A stretch of DNA of 58,032 nucleotides. It comes from an uncultured Eudoraea sp. (GTDB taxonomy: Bacteria; Bacteroidota; Bacteroidia; Flavobacteriales; Flavobacteriaceae). Positions 17,660-26,644 of the stretch are shown here, piece after piece (the stretch's first letter is position 1; the number at the start of each line of letters is the position of its first letter). Where the stretch lies: positions 1 to 58,032 of the forward strand of contig NZ_CAMYKG010000027.1 in NCBI RefSeq assembly GCF_947258925.1, written 5' to 3'. The notes under the pieces were generated by a model that worked only from the letters and a program-made list of their open reading frames with translations, did no database searches and had not been told where the DNA came from. The position numbers and the translations under genes are program-made.

Positions 17660-17800
17660 TCACTCCTTTTCATCCTTTCGCTCATATCCATCCATAAATT
17701 TCCTCGACTTTCGTCTTTTTGAAACCTTTTTACTAAAAATTGATAAGATTATATAAACCAATGCAACTCCGGCTAATATGTAAAAAATGTAATTATTCAT
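17660..17800 (-). CDS. 46-residue single-span membrane protein
   Basis: ATG at 17800 to TGA at 17660. A hydrophobic helix (NNYIFYILAGVALVYIILSI) is followed by a Lys/Arg-rich tail (SKKVSKRRKSRKFM) and a charged end (DGYERKDEKE). N-out/C-in topology by the positive-inside rule is likely. It lies 93 bases upstream of the adenosyltransferase gene and 33 bases downstream of the methyltransferase-like gene on the same strand. The balanced design and clean spacing make it a credible small gene of unknown function. Confidence 0.65.
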   Translation of the reverse strand: MNNYIFYILAGVALVYIILSIFSKKVSKRRKSRKFMDGYERKDEKE

Positions 17801-17833
17801 GTTTTGTAAATAAACTACCTTAAAATTAATAGA

Positions 17834-18334
17834 TTAAACCCGTATCTTAAAATGTTCTTTAGCCTGGGTGGTATGAAAAAAAAGAAGGCCGCAATAATAC
17901 ATATCTACCGTAACAACATGAAAACTGGTTTGAAGTAGTTTTTGCCACAATTCTTTTGAATTTTTGTTTTTCCTGATTTCATCAATAAATAGTATTCCAC
18001 CAGGTTGTTTTTTTGCGTATTCGGCCATGGAAGAAATTTCCGTTTCGGATAGGAGTTCCCCATAATAGATCATATCAAAGGGCTCATTGAACCCAACCGT
18101 TGGGAATTCTGTTATCACTTTCTTTTTGATCAGTTTATGCCCGTTTTTTAGTTCAATATTTTTTGGTTGGAAGTAGTGAATACATTTCAGGAAAACATCG
18201 AGCGAGGTTGACTGCGAGAATTTCTTCTTAGTATAAAGCCCTTTGGTTACAAAGTCATACATAAATGGAGAATGAATTCCATGCTGATTCTTTGCTGTAA
18301 ACCAAAATTTTAAATAATTCAAAAGCTTATACAC
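17834..18334 (-). CDS. Shortened methyltransferase-like protein lacking motif I
   Basis: 166 residues. The N-terminus (FWFTAKNQHGIHSPFMYDF) and the end (VDMYYCGLLFFHTTQAKEHF) match a Bacteroidota family of SAM-dependent methyltransferase-like proteins, usually about 220-250 residues. The glycine-rich motif I (E-x-G-x-G/S) that should follow HYFQPKNI is missing; the text continues directly with a Lys-rich stretch. It is therefore a family member with a deleted cofactor site, perhaps inactive or repurposed. It lies 63 bases downstream of the ABC-F gene. Confidence 0.6.
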   Translation of the reverse strand: MYKLLNYLKFWFTAKNQHGIHSPFMYDFVTKGLYTKKKFSQSTSLDVFLKCIHYFQPKNIELKNGHKLIKKKVITEFPTVGFNEPFDMIYYGELLSETEISSMAEYAKKQPGGILFIDEIRKNKNSKELWQKLLQTSFHVVTVDMYYCGLLFFHTTQAKEHFKIRV

Positions 18335-18397
18335 AACTAAAGGGGCTAAAAATAGGTAAACATGAATAGAATAATTATTGTTTGAACAATTGGTAAA

Positions 18398-20278
18398 TCA
18401 ATCTTCCAGGAGGACAGAAAGTTCAAACCACCGTTCTGTTTTCGTCTCAAGATCGGACTGAATATTTTTTAATTTAATTGCTAAAAGATCTATTTCTTCC
18501 CCTGATAGTTCTGGATCAGAGAATTGATTTTCTATGTCGTTCTTTTGTTTTTCCAGATCCTGAATAGATTTTTCCAACCGGCTAAATTCCTTTTGTTCTG
18601 CATAAGACAGTTTTTTGTTAGTACTATCCGATCGCCATGAATTTTTGTTGGTTTTATTTTGTGTTTTGCCACTCTTTTCGGCCCTTTTATCAAGAACAAC
18701 ACTATCTTCATAGGCCCTGTGATCCGAATAATTCCCGGGAAAATCTTCTATAATTCCATTCCCTTTAAAAACAAATAAATGGTCGACAATTTTATCCATG
18801 AAATAGCGATCGTGTGATACTACCAGCAGACATCCGGGAAAATCGAGTAAAAAGTTCTCCAGAATATTTAGGGTAATAATATCCAAATCATTGGTTGGTT
18901 CATCGAGGATAAGGAAATTTGGATTTTGGATAAGGATCGTACATAAATACAATCTCTTTCGCTCACCACCACTTAGTTTTTCTACAAAATCGTACTGTTT
19001 TTTCCTGTCGAATAAAAATCGTTCCAATAGCTGCTGAGCGGAGAGTTGTCTTCCTTTTTTTAATGGTATATAATCCCCAAACTCGCGAATGACATCAATA
19101 ACTTTTTGTCCTTCTTTGATAACGATACCTTTTTGGGTATAATACCCAAATTTAATGGTTTCCCCTATAACGATTTTGCCGCTATCAGGTTGTTCAAGTC
19201 CGGTTACTATATTCAGGAATGTAGATTTCCCAGTGCCATTTCTACCAATTATTCCAATTCGCTCACCCCTTAAAAAGGTATAATCAAATTTATCTAAGAG
19301 CGTGAGATCGGGATAAGCTTTACAAACTTTGTGAAGTTCCAAAATTTTACTACCCATCCTCTCCATATTGATTTCCAATTGAATTTTGTGGCTCATCCTC
19401 CTCTGGTGAGCTTTTTCCTTGATGGTATGGAAATCATCAATACGCGATTTAGATTTTGTGGTTCTTGCTTTAGGTTGCCTTCGCATCCAATCCAGTTCTT
19501 TTTTATAAAGCAATTTGGATTTATGCTTTTCCACAGCTTCACGTTCTTCCCTGGCTTCTTTTTTCTCGAGATAATATGCGTAATTTCCTTTGTAAGAATA
19601 AAGCTCCCCATCATCCAATTCCAGAATCTCATTACAGACCCTTTCCAGAAAATACCTGTCATGAGTTACCATAAAAAGGGTAATTTTTTTACGGCTAAAA
19701 TAATCTTCGAGCCATTCTATCATCTCCAGATCCAAATGGTTTGTAGGCTCATCCAGAATTAACAGATCTGGTTCATTTAATAAGGCGTTTGCCATGGCCA
19801 GCCTTTTTTTCTGTCCACCTGACAAACTTCCTACCTTTGCTTTGATGTTCTCCAGGTTTAACTTAGAAAGTATCTGCCGGTATTGTGTTTCAAAATCCCA
19901 CGCATTATTCCTTTCCATGGCCTCAAACGCTTTTTGGTAGGCTTCTTCGTTTTCTGTATTAGCAAGTGCCTCTTCATAAGTGGCGATAACCTTCAGAATC
20001 TCATTATCAGATTCCAAAATGGTTTGCTCAACAGTAAGTTCTTGATTTAGATCTGGTTCTTGTTCCAAATAAGATATCCTAATTCCTTTTCGGTAGTTTA
20101 CAGCACCGCTATCGGGAACATCTTTCCCGGAAAGCATATTTAAAATTGTAGTTTTTCCTTCTCCATTCCTGGCTATCAAGGCAATCTTTTGGTCTTTGTT
20201 TATGCCAAATGAGAGGTCTTCAAACAAAACTAATTCGCCATAAGATTTGGCTATGTTTTCTACGGAAACCAAATTCAT
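18398..20278 (-). CDS. ABC-F family ATPase (Uup-like)
   Basis: 626 residues with two ABC domains and no membrane segments. Domain 1 has ARNGEGKTT, LSGGQKKRLAMA and LILDEPTNHLD; domain 2 has GRNGTGKST, LSGGERKRLYLC and LILDEPTNDLD. A basic linker lies between, and a C-terminal coiled coil (about residues 550-620, rich in E, K, Q) matches Uup. ABC-F proteins act on ribosomes or, for Uup, on branched DNA. Its start overlaps the stop of the DUF4105 gene by four bases, so the two are coupled. Confidence 0.93.
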   Translation of the reverse strand: MNLVSVENIAKSYGELVLFEDLSFGINKDQKIALIARNGEGKTTILNMLSGKDVPDSGAVNYRKGIRISYLEQEPDLNQELTVEQTILESDNEILKVIATYEEALANTENEEAYQKAFEAMERNNAWDFETQYRQILSKLNLENIKAKVGSLSGGQKKRLAMANALLNEPDLLILDEPTNHLDLEMIEWLEDYFSRKKITLFMVTHDRYFLERVCNEILELDDGELYSYKGNYAYYLEKKEAREEREAVEKHKSKLLYKKELDWMRRQPKARTTKSKSRIDDFHTIKEKAHQRRMSHKIQLEINMERMGSKILELHKVCKAYPDLTLLDKFDYTFLRGERIGIIGRNGTGKSTFLNIVTGLEQPDSGKIVIGETIKFGYYTQKGIVIKEGQKVIDVIREFGDYIPLKKGRQLSAQQLLERFLFDRKKQYDFVEKLSGGERKRLYLCTILIQNPNFLILDEPTNDLDIITLNILENFLLDFPGCLLVVSHDRYFMDKIVDHLFVFKGNGIIEDFPGNYSDHRAYEDSVVLDKRAEKSGKTQNKTNKNSWRSDSTNKKLSYAEQKEFSRLEKSIQDLEKQKNDIENQFSDPELSGEEIDLLAIKLKNIQSDLETKTERWFELSVLLED

Positions 20279-21471
20279 TTCAGGCCGGGATTGGAATTTG
20301 TAAAGTACTTATAAAGTAGGGCGTATCGGAATCCAAGTGTGGCAAAGACTATTGAAATCAAAGGTGAAAACTGTTGAACCTGAAAAATCCAGAGGATTAA
20401 TGTTAGCCCCAGCAAGACCAGGAGAATCAAAATGTATTTGCCCATCCATGTCGGAATACGATCTTTTCTGATTAGGAAATAACAGGCAATAAAATTTAGT
20501 GGGAATGCCCAAAGAATGTTGAAATTATTGGCCGTTGAAGAATGGTCTGTCATAAACCACAGGAAAAAAATGAGCACGCCTGCAAGCCCCGTAACCAAAA
20601 ATAAAAAAAAGTCAAGCCATCTGCTACGGGTGCCATTTCTAAGATCTATATAGGATATGGCAAGGGTAAAAAATAATAAAAAGAGTAACCAAAAAAGAGG
20701 GGAGGTCCCAAAGGTAGAATTAAAGTTCCTGTTTGGATAATCCAGGACCGTACGTTCTCTAATCACCAATGGACTATTGGCTAAATTAGTATGGCTCATT
20801 TGCTGCATTACATAATAGGGAAGAAACATATATTCTTCAGGTTTAGCCTCCACGTCTATTACTGAACCAAGGGCCAGGTCTATACCAAAACTGGACCATG
20901 AATTGTAAAACAGGTTTTGGTGTATCAGATCCCTGAAAGTAGTTTGGGCTTTAATGTGCTGATCATCAAATTTCAGCTTATTGCCTAAAACTTTTTTTAA
21001 TATTTCGGGTAATTTGGTCGCACAATTATCAAATAAGAAATCGTATTTGTAATCTTTATTTTCCGGAAGTCTGTTGTTTTCCAAAAACCGGAATAAGGCA
21101 TCTTTCTCTTCCCGATTTAATGCTAAGATTTGTTCTTTTACCCATCTGTTTTCCAGTTCGTAGGTAAACAGGAAGTCGGAAAATTTGGATACACTTAGGG
21201 AATAAAGCAATTTTCCTCTGGCAAATTTTCCGTAGAAATTAGGGGTATTAAAATTAAAAGTACCGTAATTATATGCCCAATCTATCCCTCTTGCAGGGTC
21301 CTGAACTCTAAAGGCGCTATGTCCAAAACTCGAATACAATTCCTGACCTGAGTCACAGGTAATAATGCTAATCATTGCCCCATCTGATAATTGCGACTGA
21401 CCATAAAAACTGGTGAAGGCAATCCAAAGGACGAAAAGATGTTTTAACCGAATTCTTAATGCTCTGATCAC
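20275..21471 (-). CDS. DUF4105 (Lnb N-terminal domain) membrane protein, candidate lipoprotein N-acyltransferase
   Basis: No ATG fits. A GTG at 21471 gives a good signal (IRALRIRLKHLFVLWIAF); a TTG at 21495 is the longest option. The periplasmic domain (about 25-230) has SSFGHSAFRV and YDFLFDNCATKL, holding the conserved His (about 51) and Cys (about 150). Five hydrophobic segments follow to the end. Pfam DUF4105 was renamed after Lnb, the Bacteroides enzyme that N-acylates lipoproteins in place of Lnt. The many lipoproteins in this window would be substrates. The ATGA overlap with the ABC-F gene shows cotranscription. Role in this organism is inferred from family. Confidence 0.82.
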   Translation of the reverse strand: MIRALRIRLKHLFVLWIAFTSFYGQSQLSDGAMISIITCDSGQELYSSFGHSAFRVQDPARGIDWAYNYGTFNFNTPNFYGKFARGKLLYSLSVSKFSDFLFTYELENRWVKEQILALNREEKDALFRFLENNRLPENKDYKYDFLFDNCATKLPEILKKVLGNKLKFDDQHIKAQTTFRDLIHQNLFYNSWSSFGIDLALGSVIDVEAKPEEYMFLPYYVMQQMSHTNLANSPLVIRERTVLDYPNRNFNSTFGTSPLFWLLFLLFFTLAISYIDLRNGTRSRWLDFFLFLVTGLAGVLIFFLWFMTDHSSTANNFNILWAFPLNFIACYFLIRKDRIPTWMGKYILILLVLLGLTLILWIFQVQQFSPLISIVFATLGFRYALLYKYFTNSNPGLK

Positions 21472-21565
21472 TTGAAGGATAACAATGAACAGCAAATATC
21501 CGAATAAAATATGTTAAGAAAGAGTTAGAATAAAAATTATCTTATTTTTACGAAAACCACCAATC

Positions 21566-22315
21566 ATGAAGAGACATATTCCGCAATTTATCACTATGCT
21601 CAATATTTTATGTGGCTGTATTGCTACTGTATTTGCGGTTATGAATATGTTGGAACTTACCGCTTTATTCGTTTTTCTCGGTATTATCTTTGATTTCTTT
21701 GATGGACTTGCAGCAAGGTTACTGAATTCACAAAGTGAATTAGGAATCCAGCTCGATTCATTGGCTGATATGATAACCAGTGGCCTGGTCCCGGGCATAG
21801 TCATGTTCCAACTTTTGGCCATGTCTCAAACCGGGGGGTGGAATCTAGATTTTTCGGGATCTGGAGAGGCGCTTACATGGGGGGTGTTAAAGACTTCATT
21901 TCTTCCTTTTTTTGGCTTTTTAATAACCCTGGCTTCTGCCTATCGATTGGCCAAATTTAATATTGACGAAAATCAAGTCTCGTCATTTATAGGTCTGCCG
22001 ACCCCGGCGAATGCTTTGGTTATACTCTCACTTCCCTTAATTTTGTTATACCAGGGAAATGACTACTTAAATTCGATAATCTTAAATCCGTGGTTTCTTA
22101 TCATACTCACCCTTCTCTCTTCCTACCTGCTAAATTCTAAGATTGAATTATTTACCTTAAAATTTGATAATTGGAGCTTTAAGGATAACGCCCTGCGTTA
22201 CATTTTCATAATTGTAAGTTTAGTCTTACTTTTAACTATGAAGTTTTTAGCTGTCCCTGCCATCGTGGTGTTTTATATTGTAAGCTCCATCGTTTATAAG
22301 TTTGGAGCAAAATAA
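21566..22315 (+). CDS. pssA: CDP-diacylglycerol-serine O-phosphatidyltransferase
   Basis: 249 residues with about eight membrane helices. The CDP-alcohol phosphotransferase signature is complete: DGLAAR, eight residues, G, three residues, D, three residues, D (FFDGLAARLLNS to LDSLADM, about residues 42-65). PssA makes phosphatidylserine from CDP-diacylglycerol and serine, the route to phosphatidylethanolamine. The surface protein gene begins 26 bases downstream on the same strand. Confidence 0.93.
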   Translation: MKRHIPQFITMLNILCGCIATVFAVMNMLELTALFVFLGIIFDFFDGLAARLLNSQSELGIQLDSLADMITSGLVPGIVMFQLLAMSQTGGWNLDFSGSGEALTWGVLKTSFLPFFGFLITLASAYRLAKFNIDENQVSSFIGLPTPANALVILSLPLILLYQGNDYLNSIILNPWFLIILTLLSSYLLNSKIELFTLKFDNWSFKDNALRYIFIIVSLVLLLTMKFLAVPAIVVFYIVSSIVYKFGAK

Positions 22316-22340
22316 TACATTTGGAAAAAACACTTTTATA

Positions 22341-24767
22341 ATGTCGAAATCTATCACCTACTTGCTATTTTTCTTTATTGCTATTGGGCTAACCGCTCAG
22401 AAAAATGATAAAGGAGGACTTTTGGAAAATAAGATCAAAGAGTTCTTTGAATTACCAAGAGAAACTATCTATTTACATTTGAACAAAAGTGTTTATTCGA
22501 ATCTTGAGACGATATGGTTTAAGGGATATGTTTACGATCGTGCGCAAGAATTGCCTTTTGAAGAAACCTCAAACGTATATGTTGGAATATATGATAGTTT
22601 GGGAAGGCAAATTCAAAAAAGCCTTTATCTCGCCAAAGCAGGATACCTAAAAGGTAGTATAGATCTTGATTCCACCTATCAAACAGGCTCATATTATTTA
22701 AAGGCTTCTACGAATTGGATGAAAAATTTTGCCTACGACAATTCCTATATTGAGAAAATTCAGGTATTTAATAAGGTTGCTCCGAAAAAAGCAGTAAACG
22801 TAGCCGTTTCCTATGATGTACAATTTCTTCCGGAAGGTGGAAATCTTATTGAAGGTATAAGGAATACGGTTGGAGTAAAAATTATTGACCAGGATGGTTA
22901 TGGGGTTCCGGTTAAAAAAGCGGTTGTATATGATAAGAATAACAATCAGGTCTCAGAATTTAAAACTTCTATATACGGATTTGGTAAATTTATCATGGTC
23001 CCCGATTTGCAAAATAATTATAAGTTAAAACTGACATTTGCAAATGACAGTCAGGTAAGCTTTACATTACCACCTGCGAAAAAAGAGGGCATTAATATAA
23101 TGGTTACAAATAATTACAGGCAGGATAAAGTTTTGCTTTCCGTTAATGTAAATGAGGCAACTCAGGCCAAACTAAAAGACAGAACTTTTTATCTTATAAC
23201 ACATCAATCAGGGAAAACCACAAAACTTAAAATAGACTTTGCTGAGAAAAAATCTGTCCTCGTGGCATTGGAGCGAACAGCGCTTTCCAAAGGATTGAAT
23301 ATAATTACCCTATTCGATGAAAATTTTAAACCAGTATTGGAACGGCTTTTTTTTAATGGCCCGGAAGTAGGTGTAAATCAGCTGACACTTTCCGCATCAA
23401 AAACGGATAATGATTCTATAGAAGTTAAATTAAAAGAGACTAAACGTTTTGAATCCCCCCTTAATTTTAGTGTCTCCGTATTACCAGAAAGCACTTTGGC
23501 CTACGGGCATCAAGAAAATATTCTCAGCACGTTTTATCTTAAACCTTACCTAAAGGGGTATATTGAAAATCCCTCTTATTATTTTCAGAATATAACGGCA
23601 AAAAAAGCATATGAATTAGACCTTTTATTACTAACACAAGGATGGAGCAGGTACGATTGGGATATTCTGCTAAATACGCAACCACAACAGCAGCATGAAT
23701 TTGAAAGGGGCCTTACCTTGAAATCCAGAATAAATGATTCTAAATGGACACCTAATGATCAACTTCTGATTCATCCTAGCAAGAATCATCAAACCACAAC
23801 TGCTAGTTTAACTGCTGGAAGCAACGAAATAGTTATATCTAACTATTTTTTAGAACGGGATGAATCCATTTACTTATCTAAGCTTCGCAAAGATGGAAAA
23901 TTAGTGGAACCAAGGCTTTTTTCTTCAATTAGCGACAAAAATATAGTGGACCGGATAAAAATGCTTCCGAAAGATTTGAAAAGGGGTAATTTAAACGAGT
24001 CATCTGAAAGTGGAATCTTTGAGGAGAACTTCATATTGCCAGGAAACACCATTGAATTAAAGGAGGTAACGGTATCCGAGAAGAAAATACAAAACGACCC
24101 TCAAACAAATCCTAATATCGCCAATTATTTAAGAAATAAAGTTACTCCTGTTACTGAAAAGACATTGATCGATTATCCCAATATATTAGACTTGATTAGC
24201 AGCAATGGCTATTTTGTCCGAGAAGAATTACAAGGCTTTGATGGCGGATCTTTTTCCGCTCCTATTTCCAGGGTGAGCATCCGGTCCTTGAGAGGCGGAC
24301 CCTTATTGGTGGTAATTAATGATGTACGGCAACCAAACCTCGATGTGTTATATGACCTGCCAATTGGTCAAATTGAAAGTTATTATTTTGACAAATTAGC
24401 AAGATATGAAGGGGTTATGGCATCAAACAGCGAAGTTCTTTATTTGTACACACGCAGAGGGAAAGAACTTACCTTGGGGAATGGCAGATCTTCCATAGGG
24501 AATAGTGTTGAATTTAAAGCAAACAAAGGGTTTGAACCCGTAAAAGAATTCTATAGCCCTAAATACCAAACGTATTCCAGTAGATCTTTTGAGAATTATG
24601 GGGTTATCCATTGGCAACCAGAGTTACTAATGGACAATCGGGGAGAAAGTTCATTTAGAATTCCAAATACGGGACAAGACGGAATCTACTTATTCATTGA
24701 AGGAATGACAAATGATGGTCATCTCTTTTCTGCCGCAGAAGTCCTGGACCTAAAAGATGCACAATAA
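22341..24767 (+). CDS. Surface protein with macroglobulin-like and TonB-plug-like domains
   Basis: 808 residues from the ATG at 22341; an extension to a TTG at 22302 overlaps pssA and is not used. A signal peptide (YLLFFFIAIGLTAQ) precedes an MG2-like region (TIYLHLNKSVYSNLETIWFK, about residues 35-135) and further beta-rich domains. Residues about 600-710 resemble a TonB plug (RVSIRSLRGGPLLVVIND), yet no beta-barrel follows. Such proteins are frequent in Bacteroidota and are usually annotated as plug-domain proteins. The likely place is the periplasm or outer membrane; function is unknown. Confidence 0.8.
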   Translation: MSKSITYLLFFFIAIGLTAQKNDKGGLLENKIKEFFELPRETIYLHLNKSVYSNLETIWFKGYVYDRAQELPFEETSNVYVGIYDSLGRQIQKSLYLAKAGYLKGSIDLDSTYQTGSYYLKASTNWMKNFAYDNSYIEKIQVFNKVAPKKAVNVAVSYDVQFLPEGGNLIEGIRNTVGVKIIDQDGYGVPVKKAVVYDKNNNQVSEFKTSIYGFGKFIMVPDLQNNYKLKLTFANDSQVSFTLPPAKKEGINIMVTNNYRQDKVLLSVNVNEATQAKLKDRTFYLITHQSGKTTKLKIDFAEKKSVLVALERTALSKGLNIITLFDENFKPVLERLFFNGPEVGVNQLTLSASKTDNDSIEVKLKETKRFESPLNFSVSVLPESTLAYGHQENILSTFYLKPYLKGYIENPSYYFQNITAKKAYELDLLLLTQGWSRYDWDILLNTQPQQQHEFERGLTLKSRINDSKWTPNDQLLIHPSKNHQTTTASLTAGSNEIVISNYFLERDESIYLSKLRKDGKLVEPRLFSSISDKNIVDRIKMLPKDLKRGNLNESSESGIFEENFILPGNTIELKEVTVSEKKIQNDPQTNPNIANYLRNKVTPVTEKTLIDYPNILDLISSNGYFVREELQGFDGGSFSAPISRVSIRSLRGGPLLVVINDVRQPNLDVLYDLPIGQIESYYFDKLARYEGVMASNSEVLYLYTRRGKELTLGNGRSSIGNSVEFKANKGFEPVKEFYSPKYQTYSSRSFENYGVIHWQPELLMDNRGESSFRIPNTGQDGIYLFIEGMTNDGHLFSAAEVLDLKDAQ

Positions 24768-24773
24768 GAAAGT

Positions 24774-24803
24774 ACAGCTTCCGGCTATTAGCTGTTTTAT
24801 TTT
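24774..24803 (+). terminator. Weak hairpin/terminator after surface protein gene
   Basis: Stem ACAGCT, 10-nt loop, stem AGCTGT, then TTTATTTT. It lies a few bases past the stop at 24767. Confidence 0.35.
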
Positions 24804-24902
24804 GGTAATGTGCATCAGCTGTTTTCATATAAGGTCATACTTCATGCTCAGAAAAAGTGCTTTTATTTGGCGTTCTGTTTTCGACTTTTTAAAGATAGAT
24901 TA

Positions 24903-25322
24903 TTAATTTTTCGTCATAGAGAAGGTACCGCTGTTTCCACTGCTTGCAGTCCAGTTTCCTGATATTTTAATTGGGGAAGTACCGGTGGCAAGCAAACTAA
25001 TACCTGTACCATCACATTCATCTTCACCACCTGCTTGAAAACTACCATTGGTAACCCACCAGCTGCCATTAAATGGACAGAGGACCTGGGAATCCGTCTC
25101 AGCTGAAATTGCACCATCATTTTGAAGAGTGAAGACCGCATTTGCAGTTCCTGGCGTTCCACTAACCGTCCCATTCCATGTTCCGACAAGTTCAGGGTCT
25201 ATGGTTTTGTCAGATTCTACCTGTTGCAACTCCGGACCATTGTCATCTGATGAACAACTTACCGAAAGTACCAAAGTCAAAAAAAGAAGGATAAAAAGAA
25301 AATAAGAAGATAGCTTTTTCAT
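24903..25322 (-). CDS. Lipoprotein with lipocalin-like Gly/Ser/Thr-rich beta domain
   Basis: 139 residues from the ATG at 25322; a GTG two codons upstream is the longer option. The lipobox LSVSC (Cys about 24) is followed by an acidic SSDD stretch. The body (LVGTWNGTVSG, FTLQNDGAI, ISGNWTASSGNSGTFSMTK) has repeated strands typical of small lipocalin-like or META-like domains of Bacteroidota lipoproteins. Two Cys (in VLCPF and DECDG) might form a disulfide. No specific function is recognised. It converges on the surface protein gene. Confidence 0.7.
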   Translation of the reverse strand: MKKLSSYFLFILLFLTLVLSVSCSSDDNGPELQQVESDKTIDPELVGTWNGTVSGTPGTANAVFTLQNDGAISAETDSQVLCPFNGSWWVTNGSFQAGGEDECDGTGISLLATGTSPIKISGNWTASSGNSGTFSMTKN

Positions 25323-25489
25323 GATCACAAATTTAATTCAAGTAAATTTTATTATAATTAGTTAGTCCGGAGATCACATGAACGAATATCAATATAAATA
25401 AAAAATACCGATAATCATTTGGTTTAGTGCTTGTTGAATCAAAATGCGTATAAATGGAATTATATGGAATTTGCTTACGAATAGAAAAC

Positions 25490-26230
25490 CTAAAAATCCA
25501 ATTTTTTCTTTCGTAATTCAAAATTCTGCCCCAGGTAGACTTTTCTTACCATTTCATCTTCGGCGAGATCCTCCGGAATTCCGGATTTTAAGATACCTCC
25601 CTCGAACATAAGGTAGGATCGCTCTGTAATGGCCAGTGTTTCCTGCACGTTATGATCTGTAATCAAGATACCGATATTCTTATTTTTTAACTGGGCAACA
25701 ATGCGCTGAATATCTTCAACCGCGACCGGGTCAACCCCTGCAAATGGTTCATCGAGAAGGATAAATTTTGGGTCAGTAGCCAGGGCTCTGGCAATTTCTG
25801 TACGCCTTCGTTCCCCGCCTGATAGTAAATCTCCCCTGTTTTTACGAATATGCCCCAGTCCAAATTCTTCTATGAGCGACTCCATTTTCTGGTGTTGCTC
25901 TTTTTTACTTAGTTGGGTAAGTTGAAGAACACTTAGAATATTGTCTTCAATACTTAATTTCCTAAAAACAGAAGCCTCCTGGGCCAGGTAACCAATACCA
26001 TTTTGAGCCCTTTTATACATAGGAAACTTGGTAATCTCTGTCTCGTCTAAATAGATCTTTCCGCCATTGGGTTTAATCAGACCGACAATCATATAAAAAC
26101 AGGTCGTTTTTCCGGCCCCGTTCGGACCCAATAACCCAACTATCTCCCCCTGGTTGACCTCAAGGGAAATACCCTTAACCACTTTCCGGCCTCTGTAGGC
26201 CTTCATTATGCCGTCTGCTCTAAGTTTCAT
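25490..26230 (-). CDS. lptB: LPS export ABC transporter ATP-binding protein LptB
   Basis: 246 residues. Walker A GPNGAGKTT followed by CFYMI, signature LSGGERRRTEIARAL, Walker B FILLDEPFAGVDP and the switch His (ITDHN) match LptB closely. It energises LptFG and the Lpt bridge that moves LPS to the outer membrane. The C-terminal extension (YLGQNFELRKKK) is the usual tail. It is the last gene of a kdsD-tatC-CMD-lptB run, 63 bases after the CMD gene. Kdo synthesis and LPS export are thus joined in one cluster. Confidence 0.95.
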   Translation of the reverse strand: MKLRADGIMKAYRGRKVVKGISLEVNQGEIVGLLGPNGAGKTTCFYMIVGLIKPNGGKIYLDETEITKFPMYKRAQNGIGYLAQEASVFRKLSIEDNILSVLQLTQLSKKEQHQKMESLIEEFGLGHIRKNRGDLLSGGERRRTEIARALATDPKFILLDEPFAGVDPVAVEDIQRIVAQLKNKNIGILITDHNVQETLAITERSYLMFEGGILKSGIPEDLAEDEMVRKVYLGQNFELRKKKLDF

Positions 26231-26293
26231 TTAGAAGTATTAACATTCAAAGCTAAGTTATTCTATTCGCTATCTTCCGGAATTATAGTTTTT

Positions 26294-26644
26294 TTAACCT
26301 TCCCCATGTTCAAGTTGTTCCCAATACTCATAAGCTTTCCTGAGATGAGGAATTACAATGGTGCCGCCTACCAAAGTTGCAATACTCAGGGTTTCCATAA
26401 TTTCTTCTTTGCTAGCGCCATGTTCATGACAGCTTTGCAAATGATATTTCACGCAATCGTCACACCTTAATACCGCAGAGGAGACAAGGCCCAATAATTC
26501 CTTGGTTTTTACATCTAAAGCACCTTTCGCAAAGGCGTTTGAATCCAAATTAAAGATTCTTTTAATTATTTTGTTATTATCAGCTAACAATTTTTCGTTC
26601 ATTTTAGAACGGTAGGAGTTAAACTCCTCAACTGGATTTGACAT
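26294..26644 (-). CDS. Carboxymuconolactone decarboxylase-family (AhpD-like) protein
   Basis: 116 residues. The AhpD-type motif C-x-x-C-x-x-x-H is present as LRCDDCVKYHLQ (Cys61, Cys64, His68), followed by GASKEEIMETLSIA. The motif supports peroxidase or disulfide-reductase activity rather than decarboxylation. It overlaps the tatC end by 17 bases, so it is translated from the same message. The partner is not evident. Confidence 0.88.
   Translation of the reverse strand: MSNPVEEFNSYRSKMNEKLLADNNKIIKRIFNLDSNAFAKGALDVKTKELLGLVSSAVLRCDDCVKYHLQSCHEHGASKEEIMETLSIATLVGGTIVIPHLRKAYEYWEQLEHGEG

Noticed and set aside
24757..24906. 49-codon frame after the surface protein
   Set aside because: It starts inside the upstream gene, overlaps the lipoprotein stop and looks like read-through of a terminator region.
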